Source: Kocuria palustris
Lineage (GTDB): Bacteria; Actinomycetota; Actinomycetes; Actinomycetales; Micrococcaceae
Assembly (NCBI RefSeq): GCF_016907795.1
Contig: NZ_JAFBCR010000001.1
Location: 1,116,001 to 1,180,000, forward strand
Direction: 5' to 3'
DNA length: 64,000 nucleotides
Each line of letters begins with the position of its first letter. Position 1 is the stretch's first letter. The translations under genes were made by a program, and so were the position numbers. Under the pieces are notes generated by a model that did not search any database, was not told the origin of the DNA, and saw nothing but the letters and a program-made list of their open reading frames with translations. Of this stretch, positions 47,231 through 55,172 are shown piece after piece.

Positions 47231-47980
47231 TTTCGGCCAGGGGCGAGCCCAGCCGGCTGCCTCGAGCACCCGGTCCAGCAGGATCCCGGTGAAGCCCCAC
47301 ACGACCACCTCGTCCGCGCCGCCCACCGGGTCAGTGATCTGCCGGGGCACGCGGAAGGCCGGCGAGCGGTGGCGCAGCGTGGGCCGGTTCGCCCCCTCGC
47401 GCGTGACCTCGGCGGTGTGGCGGCGGTCAGGATCCACCAGATCCAGCACCGGAACCCGGAAGACGAGCGATGACTCCGCGTGATCCACCACGTCCACGGC
47501 CGAGGGCCGCGTCCACCAGCCGACGACCGGGGTGACGTCGTGCCCGGAGACCGGCACCGGCGCCTTGGGCAGTGCGCCCAGGATCTCGATCCCGGACGGA
47601 TCCAGCCCCGTCTCCTCCTGCGCCTCGCGCAGCGCCGCGCGCACGTAGGCGGCTGCGACCGGCCCGCCGGGCAGCTGCAGGACGTCGTCCGGGTCCTCGG
47701 GGTCGCCGTCCTCGGGATCCAGCCGCCCTCCGGGGAAGGCCACCTGGCCGGGATGCGCGCGCAGGGTGGCGGCGCGCTGGATCAGCAGCAGGTCCAGATC
47801 GGCCGCGGGGCCGTCGGGGGCGGGCCCGTCCGACTCGGCGGCCACGTCGTCGAGCACGCCCACGAGGATCAGCACCGCAGATTCCCGCGGCGTGGTCCGG
47901 TGCTTGAGGACGTCGATGCGCAGCGGACCCTGCTCCCGCAGGGAGGCCACGGCGCCCAGCAGCTGCTCGCGGGCGCTCAT
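47201..47980 (-). CDS. Nudix hydrolase, CoA pyrophosphatase-like
   Basis: A 259-residue Nudix protein with an intact catalytic box: [10 protein letters not shown], a 20-residue insertion, then [16 protein letters not shown] (REx2EExG). The [13 protein letters not shown] segment (UPF0035 signature) marks the CoA/acyl-CoA pyrophosphatase subfamily (NudL-like). The ATG overlaps the nth stop (ATGA), so both are one operon; in M. tuberculosis the same order is seen near Rv3672c-Rv3674c. Confidence 0.88.
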   Translation of the reverse strand: MSAREQLLGAVASLREQGPLRIDVLKHRTTPRESAVLILVGVLDDVAAESDGPAPDGPAADLDLLLIQRAATLRAHPGQVAFPGGRLDPEDGDPEDPDDVLQLPGGPVAAAYVRAALREAQEETGLDPSGIEILGALPKAPVPVSGHDVTPVVGWWTRPSAVDVVDHAESSLVFRVPVLDLVDPDRRHTAEVTREGANRPTLRHRSPAFRVPRQITDPVGGADEVVVWGFTGILLDRVLEAAGWARPWPKDDGRPAPLG

Positions 47981-48939
47981 GCGCTCAGCCCGTGCCCGGC
48001 CGCGCGCAGCTCGCGGCGCGTCCGGCCCTCCATGTACCCGGCGAGCAGGTCCTCGCGCCCGGGCTTGAACTCGTAGGCCAGCAGCTGCGCGGCGGCCTCC
48101 TGCTCGACCGGGCCCAACCCGTAGGAGGGGCACAGATCCGCCACCGGGCAGACTCCGCAGGCAGGGCGCTTGGCATGGCAGATCCGGCGGCCGTGGTAGA
48201 CGAGCCGGTGCGAGAGATCCGTCCAGTTCTCGGGCTCGAACAGCGCCCCCACCTCGTGCTCGACCTTGACCGGATCCTCCTGACCGGTCCAGCCGAAGCG
48301 GCGGGCCAGTCGGCCGAAGTGCGTGTCCACCGTGATGCCGGGGACGTCGAACGCGTTGCCGAGCACCACGTTGGCGGTCTTGCGCCCGACCCCCGGCAGC
48401 TTCACGAGATCCTCGAGCCGGCCCGGCACCTGTCCGTCGTGCTCGTCCTCGATCGCCTGGGCCAGCCCCTGCGCGGAGCGGGCCTTGGAGCGGTAGAAGC
48501 CCAGGGGCCGCAGCATCTCCTCGACCTCCGTGCGCTCGGCCTCTGCCAGCCCGCGCGGATCCGGCCAGCGCTCGAACAGCGCCGGGGTGGTCGCGTTGAC
48601 GCGGACGTCGGTGGTCTGCGCGGAGAGCACAGTGGCCACGAGCAGCTGCCAGGGGCTGTCGAAGTCCAGCTCGGCCACCGCATACGGATAGGCCCGTCCG
48701 AGCTCCTGGTTGATCCGGCGAGCGCGGCGCTTGAGCGCCAGCGGGGTCTCCGCCCTGCCCGTGCGCGCACGGCGGGCCGCACCGGCGCGGGCCTTGGCCG
48801 GATCGACGATCCGCACATGATCCGGCACCGGCCCGCCCTGACGGCGGTGCAGCGGGTGCTGCCCGTGCTCGGCGCTGAGGTCGCTGACCGGCCCCGCGCT
48901 GGGCTGGGCTGGGTCCGCAGTGGGCTCGGGCTGGGTCAT
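47977..48939 (-). CDS. nth: endonuclease III
   Basis: A 320-residue DNA glycosylase/AP lyase for oxidised pyrimidines. The helix-hairpin-helix [17 protein letters not shown] contains the catalytic lysine, and VDTHFGRLA the catalytic aspartate. The 4Fe-4S loop is C-x6-C-x2-C-x5-C ([17 protein letters not shown]). About 70 residues of N-terminal hydrophilic extension exceed the E. coli length (211); internal starts are possible. The chosen ATG lies seven bases after a TAGCAT -10 box. Divergent from acs. Confidence 0.93.
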   Translation of the reverse strand: MTQPEPTADPAQPSAGPVSDLSAEHGQHPLHRRQGGPVPDHVRIVDPAKARAGAARRARTGRAETPLALKRRARRINQELGRAYPYAVAELDFDSPWQLLVATVLSAQTTDVRVNATTPALFERWPDPRGLAEAERTEVEEMLRPLGFYRSKARSAQGLAQAIEDEHDGQVPGRLEDLVKLPGVGRKTANVVLGNAFDVPGITVDTHFGRLARRFGWTGQEDPVKVEHEVGALFEPENWTDLSHRLVYHGRRICHAKRPACGVCPVADLCPSYGLGPVEQEAAAQLLAYEFKPGREDLLAGYMEGRTRRELRAAGHGLSA

Positions 48940-48946
48940 GGCCCCG

Positions 48947-48952
48947 ATGCTA
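48947..48952 (-). promoter_or_regulatory. -10 box for nth (leaderless)
   Basis: TAGCAT on the minus strand, seven bases before the ATG at 48939. Confidence 0.45.
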
Positions 48953-48995
48953 CGCGGGGCCCACGACGCCCTCCGCCGCGTGCGGCCCGCCCGCA

Positions 48996-49025
48996 TTGGA
49001 GGTGGCTCGGAGGGTGAACTACTCT
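48996..49025 (+). promoter_or_regulatory. acs promoter
   Basis: TTGGAG at 48996-49001 and TACTCT at 49020-49025 are 18 bases apart. Transcription would start near 49032, giving a leader of about 43 bases. Confidence 0.6.
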
Positions 49026-49038
49026 CGAGGCAGACGAC

Positions 49039-49054
49039 AGTGACACACCGCACA
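49039..49054 (+). promoter_or_regulatory. Crp/GlxR-like site downstream of the acs promoter
   Basis: AGTGA-CACACC-GCACA matches eight of the ten conserved bases of TGTGA-N6-TCACA. It covers about +7 to +22 of the predicted acs transcript, a repressing position. Confidence 0.45.
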
Positions 49055-49074
49055 CCGGACTGGAGATGCAGCAG

Positions 49075-51015
49075 ATGACCGATCAGCAGCAGAAGCCGAC
49101 CTTCGCCCCGTCAGAGGAGTTCGCGGCTCAGGCGAACTTCGGCGCAGAGGTCTACGACCGTGCAGCCGCAGAGGGGCCGGAGTTCTGGGCTCGGCAGGCC
49201 CGCGAGCTGCTGAGCTGGTCCCAGGACTTCACCGAGACCCTGGACTGGTCGAACCCGCCGTTCGCCAAGTGGTTCGCCGACGGCACCCTCAACGCCGCCT
49301 ACAACGCCGTCGACCGGCACGTGGAAGCCGGCAACGGCGACCGCACGGCCCTGCTCTTCGAGGGCGAGCCCGGCGACGAGCGCACCTACACCTACGCCGA
49401 GCTCAAGGACGAGGTCTCCAAGGCCGCCAACGCGCTGCTCTCGCTGGGCATCGCCAAGGGAGATCGCGTGGGCATCTACATGCCCATGGTCCCGGAGGCC
49501 GTGATCTCCATGCTGGCCTGCGCCCGGATCGGCGCAATCCACTCGGTGGTCTTCGGCGGCTTCTCCGCCGACGCCGTGCGCTCGCGCATGGAGGACGGCG
49601 AGGCCAAGCTCGTGATCACCGTGGACGGCTCCTACCGCCGCGGCAAGCCCTCGAAGATCAAGCCGGTCGTCGACGAGGCCCTGTCCAAGGGCGCCCCCAC
49701 CGTCGAGAACGTGCTGGTGGTCAAGCGCAACGGCGAGGACGTCGAGTGGACCGAGGGCCGCGACCACTGGTGGCACGACCTGGTCGACGACCAGTCCGCC
49801 GAGCACGAGCCGGAGGCCATGAGCGCGGAGGACCCGCTGTTCATCCTCTACACCTCGGGCACCACCGGAAAGCCCAAGGGCGTGCTGCACACGACCGGGG
49901 GCTACCTGACCCAGGGCGCGTTCTCCATGAAGGCGACCTTCGACCTCAAGCCGGAGACCGACGTCTTCTGGTGCACCGCCGACGTCGGCTGGGTCACGGG
50001 GCACTCCTACGTGGCCTACGGTCCGCTGGTCATGGGCGCCACCCAGGTCATCTACGAGGGCACCCCGGACTCGCCGCACCGCGGCCGCTTCTGGGAGATC
50101 GTGCAGAAGTACGGCGTGACCACGCTGTACACCTCGCCGACCGCGATCCGCACCATGATGAAGTGGGGCGAGGACATCCCGGCCGAGTACGACCTCTCCT
50201 CGCTGCGCCTGCTGGGCACCGTGGGCGAGGCCATCAATCCGGAGGCCTGGGCCTGGTTCCACGAGCACATCGGCGGCGGCCGCTGCCCGATCGTGGACAC
50301 CTGGTGGCAGACCGAGACCGGCGCGCACATGATGACGCCGCTGCCGGGCGTCACCGTGGCCAAGCCGGGCTCGGCGCAGACCCCGCTGCCGGGCATCAGC
50401 CTGGACGTGGTCGATGAGTCGGGCGCGAGCGTCGGCAAGGGCGAGCAGGGCTTCCTCGTGGTGCGCGAGCCGTGGCCGTCCATGATGCGCACCATCTGGG
50501 GCGATGACCAGCGCTTCATCGACACCTACTGGTCGCGCTTCGAGGGCATGTACTTCGCCGGCGACGGCGCCCGCTTCGACGAGGACGGCGACATCTGGGT
50601 CCTGGGCCGCGTGGACGACGTCATGAACGTCTCCGGGCACCGCCTGTCGACCTCGGAGATCGAGTCCGCGCTGGTGTCGCACACGTCGGTGGCCGAGGCC
50701 GCCGTGGTGGGCGCCGCGGATGAGACGACCGGGCAGGCCGTGGTCGCCTTCGCGATCCTCACCGACGACGCCGTGGACGAGAACCGGCCCAAGGACGAGC
50801 TGTCCGAGGAGCTGCGGGCGCACGTGGGCAAGGAGATCTCCCCGATCGCCAAGCCCAAGCGCGTGCTGATCGTCCCCGAGCTGCCCAAGACGCGCTCCGG
50901 CAAGATCATGCGCCGTCTGCTCAAGGACGTCGCCGAGGATCGCCCGGTCGGCGACGTCTCGACCCTGGCCGATCAGACGGTCATGGACCAGATCGTGGAC
51001 TCGCTGGGCAAGTGA
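49075..51015 (+). CDS. acs: acetate-CoA ligase (acetyl-CoA synthetase)
   Basis: A 646-residue AMP-forming acetyl-CoA synthetase. The AMP-binding loop [11 protein letters not shown], the WWQTETG motif and the C-terminal [11 protein letters not shown] with acetylatable K610 are all present; length matches the family (about 650). It activates acetate and may be switched by lysine acetylation, with the AcuC at 22069-23259 as possible deacetylase. The ATG at 49075 has GGAG nine bases before it; an ATG three codons earlier touches that GGAG and is less likely. Promoter and a Crp-like site lie upstream. Confidence 0.96.
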   Translation: MTDQQQKPTFAPSEEFAAQANFGAEVYDRAAAEGPEFWARQARELLSWSQDFTETLDWSNPPFAKWFADGTLNAAYNAVDRHVEAGNGDRTALLFEGEPGDERTYTYAELKDEVSKAANALLSLGIAKGDRVGIYMPMVPEAVISMLACARIGAIHSVVFGGFSADAVRSRMEDGEAKLVITVDGSYRRGKPSKIKPVVDEALSKGAPTVENVLVVKRNGEDVEWTEGRDHWWHDLVDDQSAEHEPEAMSAEDPLFILYTSGTTGKPKGVLHTTGGYLTQGAFSMKATFDLKPETDVFWCTADVGWVTGHSYVAYGPLVMGATQVIYEGTPDSPHRGRFWEIVQKYGVTTLYTSPTAIRTMMKWGEDIPAEYDLSSLRLLGTVGEAINPEAWAWFHEHIGGGRCPIVDTWWQTETGAHMMTPLPGVTVAKPGSAQTPLPGISLDVVDESGASVGKGEQGFLVVREPWPSMMRTIWGDDQRFIDTYWSRFEGMYFAGDGARFDEDGDIWVLGRVDDVMNVSGHRLSTSEIESALVSHTSVAEAAVVGAADETTGQAVVAFAILTDDAVDENRPKDELSEELRAHVGKEISPIAKPKRVLIVPELPKTRSGKIMRRLLKDVAEDRPVGDVSTLADQTVMDQIVDSLGK

Positions 51016-51041
51016 GCCCAGCGCAGGCCTGAGCCCGTCGA

Positions 51042-51087
51042 AAGGAGGGGCCGGGAGGAGCCGTGCGGCTCCTCCCGGCCCCTCCTT
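51042..51087. terminator. bidirectional terminator between acs and marP
   Basis: A perfect 21-bp inverted repeat (51042-51062 with 51067-51087) with loop GTGC, between two convergent stop codons. The longest perfect stem seen in the window. Confidence 0.85.
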
Positions 51088-51113
51088 CCGCATCCACGGC
51101 GCGACGGGCGATC

Positions 51114-52310
51114 TCAGCCCGCCGCGGCGGGCTCGCAGTCCTGCGTAGAGACGGCCTGCTCGGCCCCGTCCGCCGCGGACAGCGCGGCGTCGAGCTGCTC
51201 GGTGCTCACCGCGAAGCCGGCGGGTCCGGACGACGAGCGGGCGAACACCACGCCGATCACCGCCCCGTCCTCATCCACCAGGGGCCCGCCCGAATTGCCC
51301 TGCTGGACGTCGCCGGCGAACTGCAGGACCTCGACGGGTGCGGCGGAGGCCTCGGCGTCGATCGAGCTCATGGAGGTCAGCGCCGTGCCCTGGACCTCGG
51401 CCGGGCCGATCGTCAGCGGCCCGCCGCCGGGGTGGCCGATGAAGGCCCCCAGGGTGCCCTGCGCCGGGGCGCCGCCGATCGGCAGCGCCGGGGCCGCGAG
51501 GCTCGCGACGTCCAGCACGGCCAGATCCTCCTCGGGACGGAAGAGGACCACCCGGGCCTCGTGCCGCCGCCCCTGGGCGTCGTGGACGAACACGGTGTCG
51601 GTGCCCGCCACCACGTGGGCGTTGGTGACCACCTGGCCCTTGGCGGCAGCGAAGCCCGAGCCGCTCTGGCGCGTCGAGCACTGCGGGGCGAAGCCGACCA
51701 CCTGGACGACCGAATCGGCCGCCGCGAGGATCTCCGGGTCCTCGACCTCTCCCTCCGGCGGGGAGGCCGGGGCGAAGAGCAGCGTGTCGAGCTCACGCGC
51801 GGCGGCGCTTCCGGCCACTCTGTGCTGGGTCTGCTCGAGCAGACTCGTGAGGCTCCGGGGCACGGAGCCGTCGATCGCGCGCATCATGGGCGAACGCTCG
51901 GCGTGGGCGCCCAGGGCCGGGGCCGGCCCGCTGGCCAGGGTGGAGACCGCCGCGAGCACGACGAGCGCTGCCGCCGCCGTGCTGAGCAGCGCGCCGCCGA
52001 GGGCGTCGAGCACCGCCGCGGCCCGCGAGTCCCGCTGGGACGGCATCCCGGCGATCCGCCCGAGCAGGGCCTCGCCGAGGGCGTGCCCTCCGAGCATCCC
52101 GAGCACGACCAGCCCGCCCAGCACCAGCAGCCGCACCGAGGACCCGCCGGTCTCCAGCGGGATCAGGGGGATCAGCCACAGGGCCAGGGCACCTCCGAGC
52201 AGCAGCCCGACGATGCCGCCGAGTGTGCGCCCGATCCCGCGCACCAGGCCGTGGAGCATCCCCAGCACAAGGAGAAGCACGATGATCAGGTCCATCAGGC
52301 TCCAGGTCAT
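51114..52310 (-). CDS. marP: MarP-type membrane serine protease (CvpA-trypsin fusion)
   Basis: A 398-residue protein. Four transmembrane segments in residues 5-125 form a CvpA-like domain; residues 185-392 form a trypsin-like periplasmic protease with H232 (TNAHVV), D262 (EEDLAVLDV) and S340 (GNSGGPL). C211 and C392 occupy positions equivalent to the disulfide C214-C395 that regulates M. tuberculosis MarP (Rv3671c), needed for acid and oxidative stress survival. Divergent from crp, convergent with acs; the same neighbourhood is seen in mycobacteria. Confidence 0.92.
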   Translation of the reverse strand: MTWSLMDLIIVLLLVLGMLHGLVRGIGRTLGGIVGLLLGGALALWLIPLIPLETGGSSVRLLVLGGLVVLGMLGGHALGEALLGRIAGMPSQRDSRAAAVLDALGGALLSTAAAALVVLAAVSTLASGPAPALGAHAERSPMMRAIDGSVPRSLTSLLEQTQHRVAGSAAARELDTLLFAPASPPEGEVEDPEILAAADSVVQVVGFAPQCSTRQSGSGFAAAKGQVVTNAHVVAGTDTVFVHDAQGRRHEARVVLFRPEEDLAVLDVASLAAPALPIGGAPAQGTLGAFIGHPGGGPLTIGPAEVQGTALTSMSSIDAEASAAPVEVLQFAGDVQQGNSGGPLVDEDGAVIGVVFARSSSGPAGFAVSTEQLDAALSAADGAEQAVSTQDCEPAAAG

Positions 52311-52402
52311 CGCCGCCTCCTCCGCGCTCGTGCCGACCCGTCGACGGGGCGGCTCCCCCCGGCGCCTCGACGCGCTGAGGCGGTCCGATCATGTCCGGTC
52401 CG

Positions 52403-52431
52403 TTGGGAATCGGAGTATCTCGCATTACAGT
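52403..52431 (+). promoter_or_regulatory. crp/glxR promoter
   Basis: TTGGGA at 52403-52408 and TACAGT at 52426-52431 are 17 bases apart. Transcription would begin near 52438, giving a leader of about 64 bases. Confidence 0.65.
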
Positions 52432-52442
52432 GGGGACAGGAG

Positions 52443-52458
52443 TGTCGAATGCGTCACA
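52443..52458 (+). promoter_or_regulatory. Crp/GlxR-like site, candidate autoregulatory operator
   Basis: TGTCG-AATGCG-TCACA matches eight of the ten conserved bases of TGTGA-N6-TCACA, with one perfect half site. It lies just downstream of the predicted crp transcription start. Confidence 0.5.
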
Positions 52459-52501
52459 GCAAGTCGGCACCGAGATCAGCTACCACCTTTCGAGGAGCAC
52501 C

Positions 52502-53179
52502 ATGGATACCGAGGTCCTGCGCCGGGCCCCCCTCTTCGCGTCTCTTGACGACGAGGCCTTCGCCGCGCTCACCGACGAGATCACCGAGGTCGATCTCCCG
52601 CGCGGGGCCACCCTGTTCCACGAGGGCGATCAGGGCGATCGCCTGTACTTCATCATCTCCGGCAAGGTGAAGCTGGGCCGCACGGCCAGCGACGGCCGCG
52701 AGAACCTGGTCGCGGTCATGGGCCCCGGCGAGGTCTTCGGCGAGATGGCCCTGTTCGACCCCTCCCCCCGCTCGACCGCCGCCACCGCGGTCTCCGAGAC
52801 CCAGCTGGCCGGGCTCAACCACGAGAACCTCATGAAGGTCCTCGAGCGCAACCCCGCGGTCTCGCAGCAGCTGCTGCAGGCCCTGGCCCGTCGCCTGCGC
52901 CGCACGAACGAGAACCTGGCCGACCTGGTCTTCTCCGACGTCCCCGGCCGAGTGGCCAAGGCCCTGCTGGACCTCGCCGAGCGCTTCGGCCGCCAGACCC
53001 CCGACGGCGTGCTCGTGGCCCACGAGCTGACCCAGGAGGAGCTGGCCCAGCTGGTCGGCGCCTCGCGCGAGACCGTGAACAAGGCCCTGGCCGAGTTCGT
53101 CCAGCGCGGCTGGATCCGCCTGGAGGCCCGCGCCGTCGTCATCCTGGACACGCCGCGCCTGCAGCAGCGCTCCCGCTGA
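52502..53179 (+). CDS. crp: Crp/Fnr-family cAMP-responsive regulator (GlxR-like)
   Basis: A 225-residue regulator, the length of mycobacterial Crp (Rv3676, 224) and corynebacterial GlxR (227). The cyclic-nucleotide phosphate cassette FGEMALFDPSPRSTAATA is at residues 79-96, and the helix-turn-helix LTQEELAQLVGASRETVNKALAEF near 175-200. No Fnr-type cysteine cluster. It is expected to bind cAMP and control carbon metabolism and acs. AGGAG precedes the ATG (TTTCGAGGAGCACC). A possible self-operator lies in its leader. Ends at a hairpin. Confidence 0.93.
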   Translation: MDTEVLRRAPLFASLDDEAFAALTDEITEVDLPRGATLFHEGDQGDRLYFIISGKVKLGRTASDGRENLVAVMGPGEVFGEMALFDPSPRSTAATAVSETQLAGLNHENLMKVLERNPAVSQQLLQALARRLRRTNENLADLVFSDVPGRVAKALLDLAERFGRQTPDGVLVAHELTQEELAQLVGASRETVNKALAEFVQRGWIRLEARAVVILDTPRLQQRSR

Positions 53180-53238
53180 CGCACCGCCGGCTCTGCCCCG
53201 GACCGCTTCGGCGAGCAGACCGGCAGGAGCGATGAAGA

Positions 53239-53269
53239 GGAGGCCGCGACCCATCGGGTCGCGGCCTCC
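53239..53269. terminator. bidirectional terminator after crp
   Basis: A perfect 14-bp stem (53239-53252 with 53256-53269), three-base loop, between crp and the convergent Nudix-fold gene. Confidence 0.78.
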
Positions 53270-53355
53270 ACTCGTCTGCGCGGAAGGGCCCGCCGTGGGA
53301 TCCGTAATCGCGGCGCTGAGGCGCAGCTGAGCAGCGAGCAGGCGGCTTCCGCGGG

Positions 53356-54414
53356 TCAGCGGCGGCGGCGCCCTCCGCTGCGGCGGTCGACGGCGAAGCA
53401 CAGCCTGCCGTCGTCGTCGCGGTCGAGCCGGGCCATGCAGGGAGCCAGGTGGGGCCGGTGGGCAGCGGCGGCGATCGCGCAGCCGGCTCCGGCCAGGTCC
53501 TCGAGCAGCAGCAGGGTGAACGGGGTCAGCAGCCGGTGCAGGTCGGCATGCGGCTCGGCCCCCGCCAGCGCCTCCCGGGCCGTGAGCCCCAGATCGCCGG
53601 AGCGCGCGGCATCCGCGAACCCGGTGTCGGTCTCCCGGGCCCGCAGGATCTGCTCCGGGGAGACCCAGGCGCCGGGACGATCGCGGGAGCGCAGCGGCGA
53701 GGGCTCCTGCCGCTCCGGCAGGATCACCAGGAAGCAGCGCAGGTCGAAGCGGCGGTGCACGAACTCGGCGGTCACCCACCGGGCCATGGGCCGCAGCAGC
53801 TCGGTGCGCAGCACCAGCCGGCGCTCGTGGAGCAGCTCGGCCATGCTGGACTCCCCGGCAGCGACGTCCTCCCGCACGGACATCCAGTCGTGCCCGCCGG
53901 TCATGGTGATCGTGGAATCGCTGCGTCGACCCGCCAGCAGCACGCCGGTGCTCACGAACAGGGTGCGTGCGGCGGCCATCACGGCGCGGCGGGCATCGCC
54001 GACGTCCTCCTGCAGCAGGCCGGCCCACTGCTTGCTCGTGGGCCCGGACCAGGGCACGGGGTCGTCGTCGGCGCCGGTCACCCTCCCGCCGGGAAAGGCC
54101 ACCGATCCGAACGGCGAGCGCAGCTCGTGGGCGCAGAGGTAGGTCTGCACGCCCTGGGGGCTGTCGCGCAGCAGCACGGTGCAGGCCGCGTCCAGCGGCG
54201 TGACCGGAGCAGTGTCATGCTCTGGATCCAGCCAGAGCTCGGCCGCCGCCCTGTACTCCGGCAGCAGCGGGAAGCGGCGCACCGGGGCGATCGAGTCCGG
54301 GCGCCGCTGCTCGAGCCCCGGCGGGTACGACGAGGGCCGCCCGGCCGGCTCCTCCTGAGCAGCGCGGCCGGACGGCCCGGTGGGAGCCTCGAGGGGCTCA
54401 GGCGAATTCGACAA
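53356..54414 (-). CDS. Nudix-fold protein with a degenerate catalytic box
   Basis: A 352-residue protein. FGSVAFPGGRVTG (residues 102-114) is the first half of a Nudix box, but the catalytic helix reads AAARTLFVSTGVLLAG (147-162). Aligned to REx2EExG, all three glutamates are replaced (T151, V154, S155) while R150 and G157 remain. Metal-dependent hydrolysis is therefore unlikely. The position next to ridA, crp and marP is that of an actinobacterial Nudix gene whose relatives, as I recall, keep the glutamates. The start is uncertain: TTG at 54414 overlaps ridA by 17 bases, and GTG at 54282 is the alternative. Confidence 0.78.
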   Translation of the reverse strand: MSNSPEPLEAPTGPSGRAAQEEPAGRPSSYPPGLEQRRPDSIAPVRRFPLLPEYRAAAELWLDPEHDTAPVTPLDAACTVLLRDSPQGVQTYLCAHELRSPFGSVAFPGGRVTGADDDPVPWSGPTSKQWAGLLQEDVGDARRAVMAAARTLFVSTGVLLAGRRSDSTITMTGGHDWMSVREDVAAGESSMAELLHERRLVLRTELLRPMARWVTAEFVHRRFDLRCFLVILPERQEPSPLRSRDRPGAWVSPEQILRARETDTGFADAARSGDLGLTAREALAGAEPHADLHRLLTPFTLLLLEDLAGAGCAIAAAAHRPHLAPCMARLDRDDDGRLCFAVDRRSGGRRRR

Positions 54415-54886
54415 CGAGCTCGAGCTCGACCGGGGAGTCCTTGGGCAGGACCGCCACGCCGACGGCCGAGCGGGCGTGCACTCCGGCCTGGCCGAGCAGC
54501 TCGCCCAGCAGATCCGAGGCTCCGTTGATCACGCCGGGCTGCTCGGTGAAGGACGGGTCGGAGGACACGAAGCCCACGAGCTTCACCACGCGGGTGATGC
54601 GATCGAGGTCGCCGATCTGGCCCTTGATCGCCGCAAGCGCGTTGAGCACGCAGGTGGCGGCCAGCTGCTGGGCCAGCTCCGGGGCGACCAGGCCCTCGCC
54701 GAGCCCGACCTTGCCGGTGCTCGGCAGGGCGCCGTCGACGAACGGCAGCTGCCCGGAGGTCCAGACGTGGGTGCCGTCGATCAGGGCCGGGACGTAGGTG
54801 CCGGCCGGGGCGGGGACCTCGGGCAGGGCCAGGCCGAGTTCGGCCATGCGGGCCTCGACGCGTCCTGCGGATGCCGCTGCGGACAT
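54398..54886 (-). CDS. ridA: RidA/YjgF-family enamine deaminase
   Basis: A 162-residue Rid-family protein (GTYVPALIDGTHVWTSGQLPFVDG, ARSAVGVAVLPKDSPVELELVVEFA). Canonical RidA hydrolyses reactive enamine/imine intermediates; its active-site arginine in the C-terminal RxAVxV segment is present (ARSAVGVAVLP). Longer than E. coli RidA (128), like the mycobacterial orthologue Rv3678c, so it may belong to another Rid subgroup. GGAGG is seven bases before the ATG. Follows the DUF4177 gene by two bases. Confidence 0.88.
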   Translation of the reverse strand: MSAAASAGRVEARMAELGLALPEVPAPAGTYVPALIDGTHVWTSGQLPFVDGALPSTGKVGLGEGLVAPELAQQLAATCVLNALAAIKGQIGDLDRITRVVKLVGFVSSDPSFTEQPGVINGASDLLGELLGQAGVHARSAVGVAVLPKDSPVELELVVEFA

Positions 54887-54888
54887 GA

Positions 54889-55086
54889 TCAGGCCTCCTT
54901 GGGGCGCTTGAAGTAGGCGATCGGGTTGGTCTGCTGCGGAGCGTTCACGGCAGCGTCCGGCGTGGAGGCCTGCTGCTGGCCGGGCAGGATCGCCACCAGC
55001 TCCCAGCCCTCCGAGCCGAAGTTGTCGAGGATCTGCTTGGTCGCGTGGATCATGATGGGCGCGGTCATGTATTCCCAGGTGGTCAT
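54889..55086 (-). CDS. DUF4177 small protein
   Basis: A 65-residue protein (start MTTWEYMTAPIMIHATKQIL, then DNFGSEGWELVAILPG), matching the DUF4177 family, whose common element is the GSEGWELV core. No transmembrane segment. Function unknown. It starts seven bases after a TAGGAT -10 box (leaderless) and leads the ridA-Nudix operon, divergent from the penicillin-binding protein gene. Confidence 0.82.
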   Translation of the reverse strand: MTTWEYMTAPIMIHATKQILDNFGSEGWELVAILPGQQQASTPDAAVNAPQQTNPIAYFKRPKEA

Positions 55087-55093
55087 GACCCCG

Positions 55094-55099
55094 ATCCTA
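55094..55099 (-). promoter_or_regulatory. -10 box for the DUF4177-ridA operon (leaderless)
   Basis: TAGGAT on the minus strand, seven bases before the ATG at 55086. Confidence 0.45.
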
Positions 55100-55160
55100 G
55101 TGCCTGGGCCCGTGGCGCAGGCCTCATCGCGCGCCGCCCGCCGCTGCCAGGCTTCGCTTG

Positions 55161-55166
55161 TACCAT
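55161..55166 (+). promoter_or_regulatory. -10 box for the penicillin-binding protein gene (leaderless)
   Basis: TACCAT six bases before the ATG at 55173, with no ribosome binding site between. Confidence 0.45.
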
Positions 55167-55172
55167 GACCGA

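Noticed and set aside
49111-51093. A 660-codon open frame opposite acs
   Set aside because: Shadow of acs; acs has full-length family identity, a promoter and a terminator on the plus strand.
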